64,000 bases of DNA from Hoplostethus atlanticus (taxonomy: Eukaryota; Chordata; Actinopteri; Trachichthyiformes; Trachichthyidae). The stretch covers positions 806,001 through 870,000 of the forward strand of contig JAXDDX010000055.1 of the NCBI GenBank assembly GCA_034670405.1, in the 5' to 3' direction. Below, piece after piece: positions 32,079-44,339 of this stretch (positions are counted from its first letter, which is position 1; each line of letters opens with the position of its first letter). The notes below the pieces were generated by a model. That model saw only the letters and a program-made list of their open reading frames with translations. It did not search any database and was not told the DNA's origin. Both the position numbers and the translations under genes were made by a program.

Positions 32079-32142
32079 GCTCAGTCGGTAGAGCATGAGA
32101 CTCTCAGTCTCAGCGTCATGGGTTTGATGCCCACACATAATG
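32070..32142 (+). repeat. tRNA-Lys-like SINE head
   Basis: GCTCAGTCGGTAGAGCATGA is followed by the CTCTCAG loop and a B-box-like GGTTTGATGCC. The tRNA-like shape is kept in the D and anticodon arms, but the 5' acceptor strand is lost in the GT run. Same family as 8892-8964. Confidence 0.6.
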
Positions 32143-34669
32143 TAATCTAATGTGTGTGTGTGTGTGTCATTCAGCCAGCAGTATAAATACTTCATGACCT
32201 CCCACTGTGGTAGAAGTGAAAGCGCTGCAGTCACAGTTCAGTAGGTTTTTCAGCATCACACTGTAGGGTGTTACCTTCTACATAACCAGTGGGTAAACTA
32301 CAAACTCCTCAGTGATCACCACAGGGAGCACAAGCACCAACAAAACACAATATTATATAATAATGTATGTTTATTTTCTCATTCATTTAATCTGCATCAC
32401 TCTGATTATGCTTGCTATAATAAATACGATGGATTTGATTTTTTTGTTGACCCTCCACAATCTGGAAAATCCGAGAACATCCTTTGTTTACATGCACAAA
32501 GTTCTTCTGGGGATCTGGGCTGTTCTGTTATACGCTGCAGACACACTGCATTACCTCTCCCACAGTGACTTATGTGACTGTATTTGGTTGCTGCCTAAAT
32601 GTAGCCAAGATAATCTGTGCAGAACATTGGCTGGTGCACGATGAATGATGACTCACCAGAGAAGAGATCGACCTGTATAGGTGATTTACAACATGTAATT
32701 CATTGCAGAATACCGATTAACCCGCTGAACTCAATGGAATATTCAAACTTCTTTCTTCTTCTTTCTTCTTTGTACAGTTTTTTTAGCATTATTTACAATC
32801 ATGACCAACCATATTTTACTATATTATATACTGTTTTATTTGTTAGTTCCCTTGATTTCGCAATCCCTTATCCCCCTTTAATCTCCTATTTTTAAAGGTT
32901 ATTTCTGTCATCTGAATAGCTGCTTTCACTGTTATTACCTGATTTACAATTCATGATTTTTGTCATTGTTCTAGGATTACTGTAATCCTATTGCATGTAA
33001 TCTATTACTCCTCAAACCTAGTGCTAATGTCTGCAGCATGCATTTCTTCTATCTGCTTTCCTCTAATTATATCCCACTCCAACCCACTACCTTTAAAGTA
33101 CAGAATTTCTTGTTCTTGCTTCAAGAAGAAAATGGGAGGTCTGAAATGCTGCCATTGCACTAAATCATGCACTATATCATGTTTAGTGATTTTTCCCCAG
33201 AAAAATTCAATCCATGACTTTTGCACCATGGAAAATGAATGCATGCTTGTGTAGTTTTGCTTTGTCTGTGTGTTTTGGAATGATGCTAGACATGTAACTC
33301 TGGTTATGTTTTGAAGGATGAGGCAAAGCAACATCCATGCCTCAGATTTAAAATCACTTGGGAAAAATCTAACAATGCACTGCTTTAAAACAAGAATCAA
33401 AGAAGAAATAAGCATAACAACAGGAATACCCCTCCACCCCCAAAGATTATGACCGCAGTGGCTATGACTGTATTCTGTGAGGGGGCACTTCATCCTTGCT
33501 GCAGTGTGATGATGCCTTTCGAGTTGGCTGATCGCGTATGCACAACGGCGTGCAGTCCAGTCACGCTGAGCTGTCCCTGTCCCATCCCGTGACGGACAGC
33601 GAGGTGTGCCGCTTCTGTGTGTCAGACAAGTCAACATTTGGCCGGGACTCCTCAGTCGCTCCTCCAGAACCGCAGGGCTCAGGGACATCTGCAATGCAGA
33701 AGTCTATATATAGCAATGGAGAAAGGGTGCAACAGTAACAGGGAGAGAGAGAGAGAGAGAGAGAGAGGCAGACAGACAGAGAGACAGGAGGATGGAGAGA
33801 GGAAGGAAGGAAGGGAGGTAGAGAGAGACAAAACAACGAATGAAAAGAATCATCCTTGAGCTGAAAGTGAGATGCTCACTGTCAACAAGCATTGAGGAGT
33901 CACCGTCATCCCATCATGCACCAGCTTTAAAAGCTATGAGAGCTCTTCTCTGTGTTACTCTGTTACTAGCGTGTTGTGAAAAGTCAACTCGTACACAATG
34001 AGAAAAAAACTGAGCACCACTTCAGACCATTTGAGGTGGTCCCAGAAAGCCCCAACCACCCAACCAAACCTCCAACTTAGGCGTGCAATAGCAAGGTCAA
34101 GTCTGTTGGCCGGTTTAAAGAGGCGATTTAATTATATTTATACCCTGGCAACAAGGATAGGGAAGGGTTGTTGCCGTCGAACCGCCGATTTATTGCTTTA
34201 TCTCCACAGGTCTCGGGAGGCCAGTGGAGCAGAGGTTTCAATTATGCATGTGCCACCTCCACAACGCCGGCACAGCGACCCTCAGCCACACAGAGGACTC
34301 CTCCACCGTCCGGCCGCAGGGATTGATCAGGGTGTGGAAGATTCAATACATCTGCCCTCTGTGTCCCTCGCCCCTCCCCCTCTCTCCTGTCATCCACCGC
34401 CATGTGTGGCCCCCCCATGCCAATGTCATAACTCTCCTTTTGTCACGGAGCAAAGACACAATCCTGCAGAGAGAGGAAATTTACACTATGAACAGTTAAA
34501 AAAAGAAAATGGTAATCGTTTACAGTTGTTGATCAACAACTGAATTCAAATTGCAGATACTTTGGTGGGGGGGGGGGGGGATTCAGGCATTCCATTTGGT
34601 ACATTTTAGGCAAAGTCATCAAACGGGAAGTGACACGTAATTTAGTAATTCTGTTCCTGACTACTATTT

Positions 34670-34706
<37 letters not shown>

Positions 34707-34849
34707 TTTCCTTCCCTGTGTGTTTCTTTTTATCTAATAACTTAGTCAAAAACATTGCACTCTGGCTTTTCTCCCTCTTGATTTTCTGAGGTTTTTATTG
34801 ATTGTCTGTTAGGGCTAATAATGTTTTTGCCACTGTGCTGGCACTCACC

Positions 34850-34880
<31 letters not shown>

Positions 34881-35104
34881 GGACTCCAGAGTGTGAGCAG
34901 GAAAACAAATAGGCTTAGGCTGTGATGAAGTCCTTGCAGTTGACAGCTGCGCCGGTGGGCCCCCATCGGCAACTGCCATCCATCTTAGCCGGCCCCATCT
35001 TTCACCTCCGGGTGCAGGCTGAGAGGAGCTGAGATGAGCACATAATGGCCAAGGCAGCTCCGCCCATTAACTAAAGGCAGCCGGAGCCTAGCCGTTTAAA
35101 GAAG
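32143..35104. other. Intergenic DNA, microsatellites only
   Basis: No gene supported. It contains a GA run (33744-33767), a G run (34566-34580), a GATA microsatellite (about 34670-34707) and a CA run (34854-34880). The long minus-strand frame 33005-33694 has no motif and looks accidental. Confidence 0.45.
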
Positions 35105-35225
35105 CATGCCTGTGACTGGAAGGGCCACCGGTTTGCATCGCATTGGGGAAGTGAGCAACGCCTCTTTCAAGGTGCCTTTGAGCAAGGCACTTCGTCCCCC
35201 AACCACCCCGGTGTAGCTTCCTTAA
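35105..35225 (+). repeat. Teleost SINE fragment
   Basis: It carries AAGGTGCCTTTGAGCAAGGC followed by ACTTCGTCCCCCAACC, a tail shared with the SINE at 39833-40012, and a degenerate B box (CCGGTTTGCATCGC). Confidence 0.6.
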
Positions 35226-35614
35226 AGGTGTTCAAAAACACTTTTCCTGCAGACTTACTCCTCCCCTCATGTCAACGTCAGCTTTACTCTGCAGCAAATA
35301 ACGTTATCCCTCATTAAGTTCCGCCGCATCCATCTCAACACGTTGTTAAACAGCATCATTTGTGGTTATTGAGCACTACAGTAGATTTATTGCAATTATT
35401 GCTTTTACCCTCTTTGCCATGTTTACAGATTTGTATACATGAAATTGTGGATGACATCATTTGCTGTGAAGGATGAAGATGTCCCTCTATTCTACAGTAG
35501 ATTTAATGCAATCATCGTCAATTCATTTTTAGATATAAATCTATTGGATATTACAGTGTTAACCGTTCTATTCACATCTAAATATAATTTGTATATATTA
35601 TCATGTCACTACAA
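35226..35614. other. No gene seen
   Basis: AT-rich spacer without recognised features. Confidence 0.4.
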
Positions 35615-36000
35615 CACAGTAGTGTGCAAAAGTCTTAGGCACCCTATATTTTTGTATACATTTTTTTTTATCTTAGATGTTAATTTATTTGTTTTCTGCA
35701 TTAGTGTGTTACATTACTGGTCTTTATTGTGGCTTTATTGTGGCCCTCTGCTTTATTGCCTTTTTGTCCTTTGTCATTTGTTTGTCTTATTGTCTTTCTA
35801 CTTGTTAGTTGTTTTTTTTTGTTTTTTTTCACCTTATCTAGTTATTTTCTCTTCTATTGTTAAGTGCCTTGGGTACCTTGAAAGGCGCTCTTAAAAATGA
35901 AAGTTATTATTATTATTATTATAGTATTTTGTAATATTTAGAAACTTTTCATTTCATTATTTCTGAAAGCATCTTCGCTTTACAGACTTTTGCACAGTAT
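35615..36000. mobile_element. Tc1/mariner-like MITE with LINE tail inside
   Basis: The left end reads AGTAGTGTGCAAAAGTCTTA and the right end reads GACTTTTGCACAGTA, imperfect inverted repeats of a type common in fish Tc1/mariner derivatives. Inside, at about 35860-35930, GTGCCTTGGGTACCTTGAAA and a run of ATT units form a LINE-like 3' tail. No transposase is present. Confidence 0.55.
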
Positions 36001-37530
36001 AGTTAGATATTTATCAAATTGAAGACACAGGGAAGTGAGTGTTTTGTTAATATGTGTCTTCCTGATTGGTTGAGATGATCCCATGCACATTATAGAGGTT
36101 GAAGTCGTTTTATTTACCTTTCATTTTTCACTTCTTATCATTTCAAGCCTACTGTATATATACAGTGCATGCACTTTTTAGTTTATATGTAATTGAGGAA
36201 ACAGGGAAACAGTGAACATTTGGTTATTAAATGTCTTTATTTGGCTTTGAGAGGAATATCACTGCATGAGATAGCAGCACGTACAGTCACAGTTGTATAG
36301 CAGAACGGTCTGGAAAGTGTCAGCACCCCCCTCAACCACTCCAGAAGTGAAACGCAGGTGAAAACATGTTTTTACTTTCAGTCATGGTTAAGGCAATTCT
36401 TTTTTAATTTTTTATTATTATTATTATCATTATTATTTCTAACACTCGACAAGCAAAAAAAAATAAATCTATCCCATACCCAGATATTCAAGACTCCAAG
36501 GCTCAGGCCATGCATTCATGCCCGTTTGATTCATTCATTTGTCAGAAAAAAAAAAAAAAAAATAGCTAAGGGTGAAATGAGGAAACTGTGGGATTGTTTT
36601 CTCAGTTCAGCTTTGTAAACTTTGCCAAGTCTTTCTATTACACACCTCTTCCTATTCCATCCTGCCCTGTTCTCTCACAGTGACGTCTCCGCCTCCCTCA
36701 TCGGATTCCCATAATAACTTATAGAGCCTATCAGCGCTGCCCCGTGCAGGGCGAGGCCTACCGTCTGCGTCCCCTGTCCCCCGTCAGACGACTGAGGGTC
36801 TGGGGGCTAGGTGGTGCAAGTTATGGTGATAATAGCCCTTATATGCGGCGCCGTACCATGTAACCATGACCCCCGCCCCTCCTCTCCCCTCCCCTTCCCC
36901 TCCCAGTGGCATCTGCCCCGCCTGCCACATGCAGTCTGAGTGGAGGGCTGTCAATGTCACCAGCAGCTGCCTGAACGCTGCTTCAACCTTCACCCTTTTT
37001 CCTTTCTCATGCTTAAAAAAACAGGAAAACCAAATTGTGCCTGAGAAAAAAAGCTTCTAATGACTGCAAACAAGGCTGGTTTCATCTAGCATGGGAAGGA
37101 AGGGAAGGGTAAGGATAAATACTGGCAGATATACTACTCATTGACAAACGAATCAATCAAATGGGAGGTTAATTCATACTTCAAAAATAATAATATATGT
37201 CATATATAGCAGCAATCTACATTTTTCATTCTCAAAAGGCGCACTTCCTCAAAGAGGAGCTGCAGTACGAGCCACTCCTCCTTTCGAGCAACTGAAAATG
37301 CAACCCTCCCTCCCAACACAGCAGAACTTTATATATACAGGGGGAGTGAATGGTTTCGGGCTGAGTAATGCGTACATTTTCCTTTCGTTGTGGTGGGAAG
37401 AGACGCAAAACTAGGTGGTGGTGGTGGTGGTGGTGGTGGTGGTGGTGGTGGTGGGGCAATGGACAGAGCATTCTTTCTTGAGTGAATGAAAGAGAGAGAG
37501 CTGTTTGTGTTATTTGACTTGAAGAAGGTG
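36001..37530. other. Intergenic DNA
   Basis: No gene supported. It contains a poly-A run (36545-36562) and a GGT microsatellite (about 37413-37453). Confidence 0.4.
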
Positions 37531-37537
37531 GTGGGCT

Positions 37538-37543
37538 TTTATT
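37538..37543 (-). terminator. Candidate poly(A) signal of the filament gene
   Basis: AATAAA on the minus strand, about 520 bases beyond the stop codon of the filament gene. It is the first exact copy I noticed downstream. A GAT/ATC microsatellite (38017-38040) lies within the implied 3'UTR. Confidence 0.35.
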
Positions 37544-38060
37544 CTGAAATTCCCATCTCCCGTCAGTCGCCGTCTACGGTAAAAACTCCCCCCCTGCTTA
37601 CAGTACAACTTTTAGCTGTAGGAATCAAATAGCACCGTAAAAGTTCGACTGGTTGCTTCCTGTGCGTTTATCTACCGCCAGAATTGTTACTTCCAGGCTT
37701 TTACTTGCTCTCAACCCCCCCGTGTTGATTAAGAATGGCACATTAACTGTAGCTGGGGTGAGTTGATTTCCTGTTATCAAACATGTCACTCTCGTGTATT
37801 CCCTTTCCCTCTATTTCCAGCTGCTGAAGTCTGACCAAAGCCCCTTCTCCATCTGATGGAGAAAAACAGAGAAAGGCGTGAAGCATCTGGAGTGTGCAGA
37901 AGTGTGTGTGTGCGTGTTTGTTTGTGTAAGTGTGTGTGATGACACACAGATGATGCGAGAGGGGACCAGATCCATATAGAGTGAGGAAATGGATTGGTGG
38001 GGTGATGAAGGCATTGATGATGATGATGATGATGATGATGACAATGACAACACAAGCAGT

Positions 38061-38412
38061 TTAGCTCTTGCTGTTCTTGCCAGCGACACCTCCCTTCTTC
38101 TTCTCCTCCTCCTTTTCATCCTTCTGCTTGCCCTTCTCCTTCTCCTCCTCCTCTCCCTCGCCCTCCTCCTGGTCGTCTCCCTCCTCCTCGTTCTCCTCTC
38201 CCTCCTCCTCTTCCTCCTTCTCCTCCTCTTCCTCCTCCTCTACCACCTCCTCCTCTTCCTCCTCCTCCTCTTCCTCAGGCTTGGCTGCGGGCCTCCTGTA
38301 GGCTCCGAGGGTGTAGCTGCGGCTCGACGAATAGGAGAAGCTCGGGTAGGCCGACTGGAGCATGGCCCCGCCCACCGTGCTGAGGCGGCACTCCTCGCCC
38401 TCCAGCAGCTTC
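38061..38412 (-). CDS. ina: ina exon 4, rod end and Glu-rich tail
   Basis: Starts after CTATGCAG, completes an Arg codon split with exon 3, then reads [10 protein letters not shown]. It ends with TAA at 38061-38063. The Glu-rich coding run is a GAG/GAA low-complexity tract, prone to length change. Confidence 0.9.
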
Positions 38413-38994
38413 CTGCATAGTAGAGGAGGTGAGATGATGAGAGCGAGAATGTCATCTTTGTGACAAAACAGACAGCCACTGATATCCGAGTGATATTAAA
38501 TCCACTGGGATATCAGTGGCTGTCTGTTTTGTCACTTTTGCTTTTGCGGAGTTAGATTATTGTAAAGTCTCACACTGCAATCGCTTTTTGCTCTATCTTG
38601 TGGGAAAACAATCAGTCCCCCTTTGTTTTTGTTTTGTTCTAAAATGAGATTTCTGACCAAAAAATGGATGCCTGCTCTTACAGATTGTTGGTGTGAGTGT
38701 AGATATCGCGTTTTGGAAAGAAACCCTTCAATTATCACCATCATCAGTGCTCATGTTTGTAATAAAAATGGCCCCCGTCTTATGGAGTCATTTGATTCGC
38801 TGTCCCAAAGTGAACGTGTGTGTGTTTCGCTCCAGTGTACAACAGAATGAGGATGAGAACGCGACGGACCTGTAGGCAGCGATCTCGATGTCCAGCGCCA
38901 TCTTGACGTTCAGCAGGTCCTGGTACTCGCGTAGGTGGCGGGACATTTCACCTTTGGTGCTGCGCAGGCCGCCCTCCAGCTGCTGAATGGTATC

Positions 38995-39037
<43 letters not shown>

Positions 39038-42000
39038 TGTTACATAAGACAAGCATCTCACAAAAAAAAATCACACCTCCCCCGTGTCATCTATGTACCT
39101 GCATCTCTCCGATTTCGTTGCTGTGGTGATCCTCCATCTCGGCGATCTGCCTCTCCAGGGCCTCGTTGTGGCCCCTGAGGGCCTCGATCTCCAGAGTGCG
39201 GGCCTGCACCTGCCTGCGGTACTCGCTCAGCTCCTCCTTTGAGTGCTTGATGGCGTCCTGGTTGCGGGCAGCCGCCTCAGTCACATTGACGAACTTGGAG
39301 CGGTACCACTCCTCAGCTTGGACCTGGTTCTTAGCAGACAGGGTCTCGTACTGGGCCCGGATGTCTTTCAGGGCTGCAGCCAGGTCCGGTTTGCTCATGT
39401 CCATCTCCACTGACACCTGGATGCAACACAGGAAGGGGAAGAGGGGAAGAATTAGAAGAAGAATTAGAAGAATAAGAGGATGAATTAGGGCTTATTATTA
39501 TTATTATTATGTTTATACATACTTATATGTAAGTCAAATATGTAATTAAATGCAGTAACAATTGTAATTTCATCTATATATGTTAGTAATCCATACTTCA
39601 CTTCAATCCATAACATATTTCCAACCAGTCCGGTCTACATAACATGTCGAGAACCCCGCAATTGTTTGCATTCTATTACATTGTTTTATTTAATTTTTTT
39701 TAGTTGCTTCTTTTTATATTTGATTTGTGTGGTTTTCCCCCGTTGAATGTTATTGCTATTGCTGCTGCAGCAACTTAATTTCCCCTAACCAGGACACCAT
39801 TTCCCCACGGGGAAATTAAGTTGCTTATCTTAGCTGGCCAAAGTAATTGGCAGTAGCCGAGGTTGTTGGTTCAAATCCCTGGAGCAGCTGGGAAAATGTG
39901 GGTGGGGAAAATGGAAAAAACATCGCTCTCTCCCTCCTCCAACAGCTACTACCAAGGTGTCCTTGAGCAAGGCACTTAAGCCCCAACTGCTCCAGTAGAG
40001 CTGCTAAAAAATAAAAGTTCAAATAAAATTCTTAACGCATGTCTGTTCTTTCTACAGTGTTGAGCCTAAACTGAATTTAGTGTAGCATTTAGATATTAAA
40101 TTACAGCATGGATGACAAAATAACCCAGGTAGCATTCAAAGCCACCCTGAATCTAGATCACCGACTGACCAGACTGACAGCAACACTGGGGAGCGATGTA
40201 ATCTCATGTTGGTGGTGTAGTACGGCCACTGTGTTTCTCTGCGTGGGCCGTTCTTCCTACCTAATGTGTGTACCCGTGCACAAGGTGGCTCTCAGGCTTC
40301 ATCTGCCATGTTGCAGCCTGTGAAGTGGAATGCTGCAGGGCTGATGAATCGACTGCTGACTCAGCCTCCTCTGTGCTGGGGAGAGCTGTGCTGTCAGGAG
40401 CTTACATAGCAATAATATTCCCCTGCTGGGCAGAGGAGACACCCCAGAGGAATCTACCCAGCAGCCATCGCTCCGCCGGGCGACTTCCTCAATTCTGGAC
40501 ACACTCTCTGTGCCAGTTTCTGCTCAGAGTTGCATGACAGTTGCAGGCTACCCATGCATCAGTTCACCCCAAAAGGTCAGATCACTGTATGTATGTTGTT
40601 CTATAAATAATACTTCCATAAAAGTTTTTTTTTCCCCAAACTAGGATGTATCAGTATTTTGAATGGTGTGCTGTTGTTATAAAGAGTAAAAGTTGCTTTG
40701 TAGGGATTGAATAATCTGTGTTTCTCAGGGTTTGGTCGGATATGATCCTGCCCTGCCTCCTGGGACGACCACACCCCAGGATTATGCGCTATTTCTCCGC
40801 ATTTCTCTCCCCCCCCTCCCCCCGCCCCCCCTCTCCCCTCTTGTCTCTATCTCTCACCCCCTCTGACGAAAAATCACTCAGGTATTCTCATAATAATCTT
40901 ACAGGGACTTCCAGTGTGTCTGTGGTACCAGAAGTAAGGTGACCTTATCATACTTTGTGGCTTTTTAAAAAAAAGCTATGGCATCACTACAGCATTCCTA
41001 TGGTATTCCTATAGGGGCTTCCATTTTACCGGTGATATTTGTATAGTATCCTTCTCAACTACAAATCTTTCTCTCTCTTAAACACGGACATATACAACAC
41101 TGCGCACAAGCACGGAAGGCACTGACGCACGGATTGCTTGCTTGCGCAAAAACAACAACAACACCTCATCAATGCGCGGGACACACACCCAAACAGCTAA
41201 CTGCTTAGATTCAACTTCAATATCAACTTCGCGTGTGTGTGTGTGTGTGTGTGTGTGTGTTAGCGTGTGTGTGATGGGCCCCGGGACGCTGCAGAGATGA
41301 TCGTTTGCCCGTTTTATGAGGGCATGGGGGAGGGAGGGGGGCAGCGCTGAAACGGAACTGCAGTGCCATCAATTTTCCAGTGCGCAGTGTTCACTTTTTA
41401 CAAGGCGCCCGCATGTTGTGCAGGTACAGGCTACAGTAAAAAACAAAAAAACGATTACTCTTATAGATTTAAATTCTGACTCATTTGTGTTTTTTGGCTA
41501 TTCAATTCCTGATGCGAGGAGGGAAGAGAGAAAAAATGTCGCTTGGACCCTGCAGGTATCTTGCCACATACGCAGCATAAATACACTTACGAAAAAGTAA
41601 CGTATTTATATTTTGGGAATACTGTAGGGAAATATGATACCATAGGAGGTACAAATCCACCATAAGGTCACTATAAACTCACTATGAAGTATCACAATCT
41701 CACTTTTAAGTCCCTATAGTGATATTACAGTGATGTTTCCTTAGAGTGGTGGGGATGTGACAGCGAAAAGGGATTATTATGGGGGTATTTATAGTGGTTT
41801 ATGGTTATGGTGAGCATGCAGTCTGTGGTTGGGATGTGACACTGAAAGTTTATAATTGATTATGAGGGTGAATATTATAGGGGTATTGTGGTGATTTTTG
41901 GTTAGGGTAAAGTTTAGGCAGTGGGGATGTGATGATTGATCATGGATGTGAATATTAGGAATGTTCTAGTGACTTAGGGGATGTGACGCCGCTGATCATG

Positions 42001-42807
42001 GAGGTGGGTATTATGGGAATATGGTGGTGATTTGGGGGATGTAACAGCGGAGGTCTGTACCTGTGTGGCCTGCACGGACGTCTGCAGCTCCTGCAGCTCC
42101 TCCTCGTGGACTTTCCTGAGGAAGGCAATCTCGTCCAGCAGAGACTCCACTTTCTTCTCCAGCTCCAGGCGCGCCAGGGTGGCGTCGTCAACGTCCTTCC
42201 GGTAGCCCCTCAAGGTGTTCTCTGCCTCCTCGCGCAGCCTCGTTTCCTCGTCCAGCTTCTCCCTCACGCGCTCCAGCGTCTCGTTCATCTGCATGCAGTC
42301 CAGGTGCAGCTGGCTCTTCTCGTGCGTCAGCTCCTCCACGCGCGCCCGCAGCTCCCGGATCTCCTGCTCGTACAGCTCGTGCAGGCGAGAGGGCTCGTTG
42401 TGGCGCTGCCGCAGTAGCGTGACCTCCGCCTCCAGGACTTTATTCTGCTGCTCCAGGTTGTGGACCTTCTCGATGAAGGACACGAAGCGGTCGTTGAGGC
42501 CCTGCAGCTGCTCCTTCTCGTTGGTGCGGATGATCTTCAGCTCGTTGGTGACCGCCGTGGACTGGGTCAGGTCCACGGAGTCCGGCATGGAGGAGTAGAC
42601 GCGACCGGCTCCCGTTGCCCTGCGGTAGCCGGTGGAGGAGACCACGGACGGGGAGCCATAGGGGCGGTGGCTGCTGCGGTATCCCGTGGAGAGCAGGCGG
42701 GACGGGCTGCTGCTGCTGCTGCCCAGGGCTACGCGGCCGGACCGGGGCGCATCTCCGAAGATCTTCCGATAGGAGCTGCTGCTGTACATCTCGCTGGAGT
42801 AACTCAT
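38061..42807 (-). CDS. ina: Alpha-internexin/gefiltin-like neurofilament gene, 4 exons
   Basis: A neuronal type IV intermediate filament subunit that assembles with other neurofilaments in axons. Exons 42061-42807, 39099-39416, 38870-38994 and 38061-38412 join in phase to 513 codons. The Ser/Tyr-rich head (1-95) has SSYRKIFGD, the alpha-internexin-type start. The rod opens with [17 protein letters not shown] (93-108) and closes with the conserved [17 protein letters not shown] (about 387-403). The tail holds a Ser/Tyr patch and then a long Glu-rich stretch (442-500) ending in Lys-rich residues, as in gefiltin and other neurofilaments. All splice sites are GT-AG, and four exons is a low number fitting type IV genes. 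Head and rod favour alpha-internexin over NEFL. Intron 1 (2.6 kb) holds a SINE. Confidence 0.9.
38460..38535. repeat. Perfect 28-base hairpin in ina intron 3
   Basis: GTGACAAAACAGACAGCCAC and the next eight bases (38460-38487) are mirrored exactly at 38508-38535, leaving a 20-base loop. No target duplication was found at its edges. Confidence 0.9.
38870..38994 (-). CDS. ina: ina exon 3, coil 2 end
   Basis: Encodes [20 protein letters not shown] and the start of the rod end motif. Acceptor GTGCAG; donor GTCCGT, weaker than consensus. 125 bases, ends in phase 2. The intron before it is led by a CA microsatellite (39000-39034). Confidence 0.9.
39099..39416 (-). CDS. ina: ina exon 2, coil 2
   Basis: Begins [19 protein letters not shown], the well conserved start of coil 2 in neurofilaments, and ends EMQ before a GTACAT donor. 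318 bases, in phase at both ends. Confidence 0.92.
39833..40012 (+). repeat. Teleost tRNA-derived SINE in ina intron 1
   Basis: It has a B box (GGTTCAAATCC at 39868-39878) and the tail AAGGTGTCCTTGAGCAAGGC followed by ACTTAAGCCCCAACTGCTCC, a hallmark of widespread fish SINEs. It runs antisense to the host gene. Confidence 0.8.
41226..41273 (+). repeat. GT microsatellite in ina intron 1
   Basis: GT run broken once by TTAGC. The surrounding intron has no other recognised features. Confidence 0.9.
42061..42807 (-). CDS. ina: ina exon 1, head and coil 1
   Basis: Starts [20 protein letters not shown]; the ATG (42805-42807) is the only one that gives a filament head. 249 codons, ending VQATQ before a GTACAG donor. 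The exon is GC-rich compared with its flanks. Confidence 0.93.
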
Positions 42808-42921
42808 GTTTCCTTGACCTCGGCGGTGTCCGGTCCCACTGCTCTGTGCGGGAGAGTGTGTGCGTGTGTATGAGGGAGAGAGAGAAAGTGAGATGCGAGT
42901 GATGCCGGGGCAGGACAGGTG

Positions 42922-42929
42922 TTTTTATA
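42922..42929 (-). promoter_or_regulatory. ina: TATA box of ina
   Basis: TATAAAAA on the minus strand, about 115 bases upstream of the ATG. Transcription would start near 42895, leaving a short 5'UTR that crosses a GA-rich tract. Just upstream is a G-rich run (42977-43000). Confidence 0.65.
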
Positions 42930-43059
42930 GCGAAGGCGCCGGCGCATCATTTGACGCAGCAGGGGCAACAGGGGACTGGGGGGGGGGGGGCGGGGCGGGG
43001 GGATCTGCAAGCTTTTGCAGAAAGCCTCCATCCTCTGGGGAAACACGAATTCACTCATG

Positions 43060-44308
43060 CAGCTCCTCTTTTCAGCCGTGTAGCTCTGGAAAAGTCACCA
43101 CCAGCCTGGAACATTAACAGCAACAACTCCGAATTAAGATAACATGCTTACAATAGTACAATACATACATACAATAGTATTTGGCTATGAGGTCATCTTA
43201 AAGAGTTATTGACTAAATTACATCCAGTGCGTGTTAATAACGTCTCATAACGTCACATAATAATCAAAGAAAGGGGAGTTAAAGCACGTCTTTGTTTTGA
43301 CACTAAACTCACTTCCCCGTATCCCAAAGGGTGATCTTAGACAACTAAACACTGTAATTGCAGTTTTTCCTTTGCTGCCCCAGCAGAATGGCAAATGGGA
43401 TCGATGTGTGTGTGCTCGCGCGCGCGCGTGTGTTTAAAGAGAGAGCTGTGCGCCAGAGTGAGTGAGTTTTGGTGCTGCAGTCTGCATCCAGCCACCCACA
43501 CACACACTCTACGACCTCCGCAATATCGGAATACGGGATGAGGCTCAACCATGGCCAGACGCCATCACGACCTCATCTGTGGAGCCCCGTTATACGTAAA
43601 CAAGGTGGGAAAACTATTCGGTGATCAGCACAAGGCATCACGACCACCAGTAGAAACCCATTCATTTCTATTTTTTTCCTTATTGTTATGTAACACACAC
43701 CAGTTTGAGCCTACTTACTATTAAGTATCCTATGACTTTACATCATAAAGATTTAACAACACGTGTCCATGTGCATACACAACTCCACGAGCCAGAGTGA
43801 GTGTGAAGTATAAAAAAGCATAAAGTGTCTAGGAAATGTGTGAAGGTGAAGGTGTGCCGCGCCGCCGCCGCTGGCCTTGGTCCTGATCCGGACAGGACGC
43901 GGACCACGCCCCTGCAAAGGAGAAAACACCCGCCGGGGACTGCAGCCTTTTACCCCCCGCCCCCCCCCCCCCCGCCTCCGATTCACACGCGGCCCAAAAT
44001 GTCAGAATGTGCATCGGATCCCAAGCCAAGTCCACCTAAATCAACGCATCCCAGCGGAGGCTACTCTTACACTGCTTGGTTCAAAAAAATCAATTTCAAC
44101 TTTTTTTTTGTGGAAGTGGAAATCTCTGCAAATTGAGCGAGATAATTTCACTTGGCAATAGGTGTTTACACTGCAGAAAATATTTAATTACTACTGATTC
44201 ATACGATCATATTTTTTTAGAAGTTATTGAACCTGAATCTTCTTGATACTAGCAGAGTGGTCCGCCTTATTCTGCAGTGATTTAAGATGTTAACAGTTTC
44301 CAGGACAT

Positions 44309-44339
<31 letters not shown>

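Noticed and set aside
33005..33694. 229-codon minus-strand open frame
   Set aside because: No domain, repeat, splice context or codon pattern points to coding, and the composition changes along it. Probably accidental.
35439..35894. Hydrophobic plus-strand frame resembling a membrane protein
   Set aside because: It runs into a Tc1-like MITE and a LINE tail; T-rich DNA gives hydrophobic codons by composition.
37989..38420. Leucine/serine-rich plus-strand frames opposite ina exon 4
   Set aside because: They are the antisense of the Glu-rich tail and reflect its low complexity.
42106..42902. Several plus-strand open frames opposite ina exon 1
   Set aside because: Antisense shadows of a GC-rich coding exon; the minus-strand frame has unmistakable filament homology.
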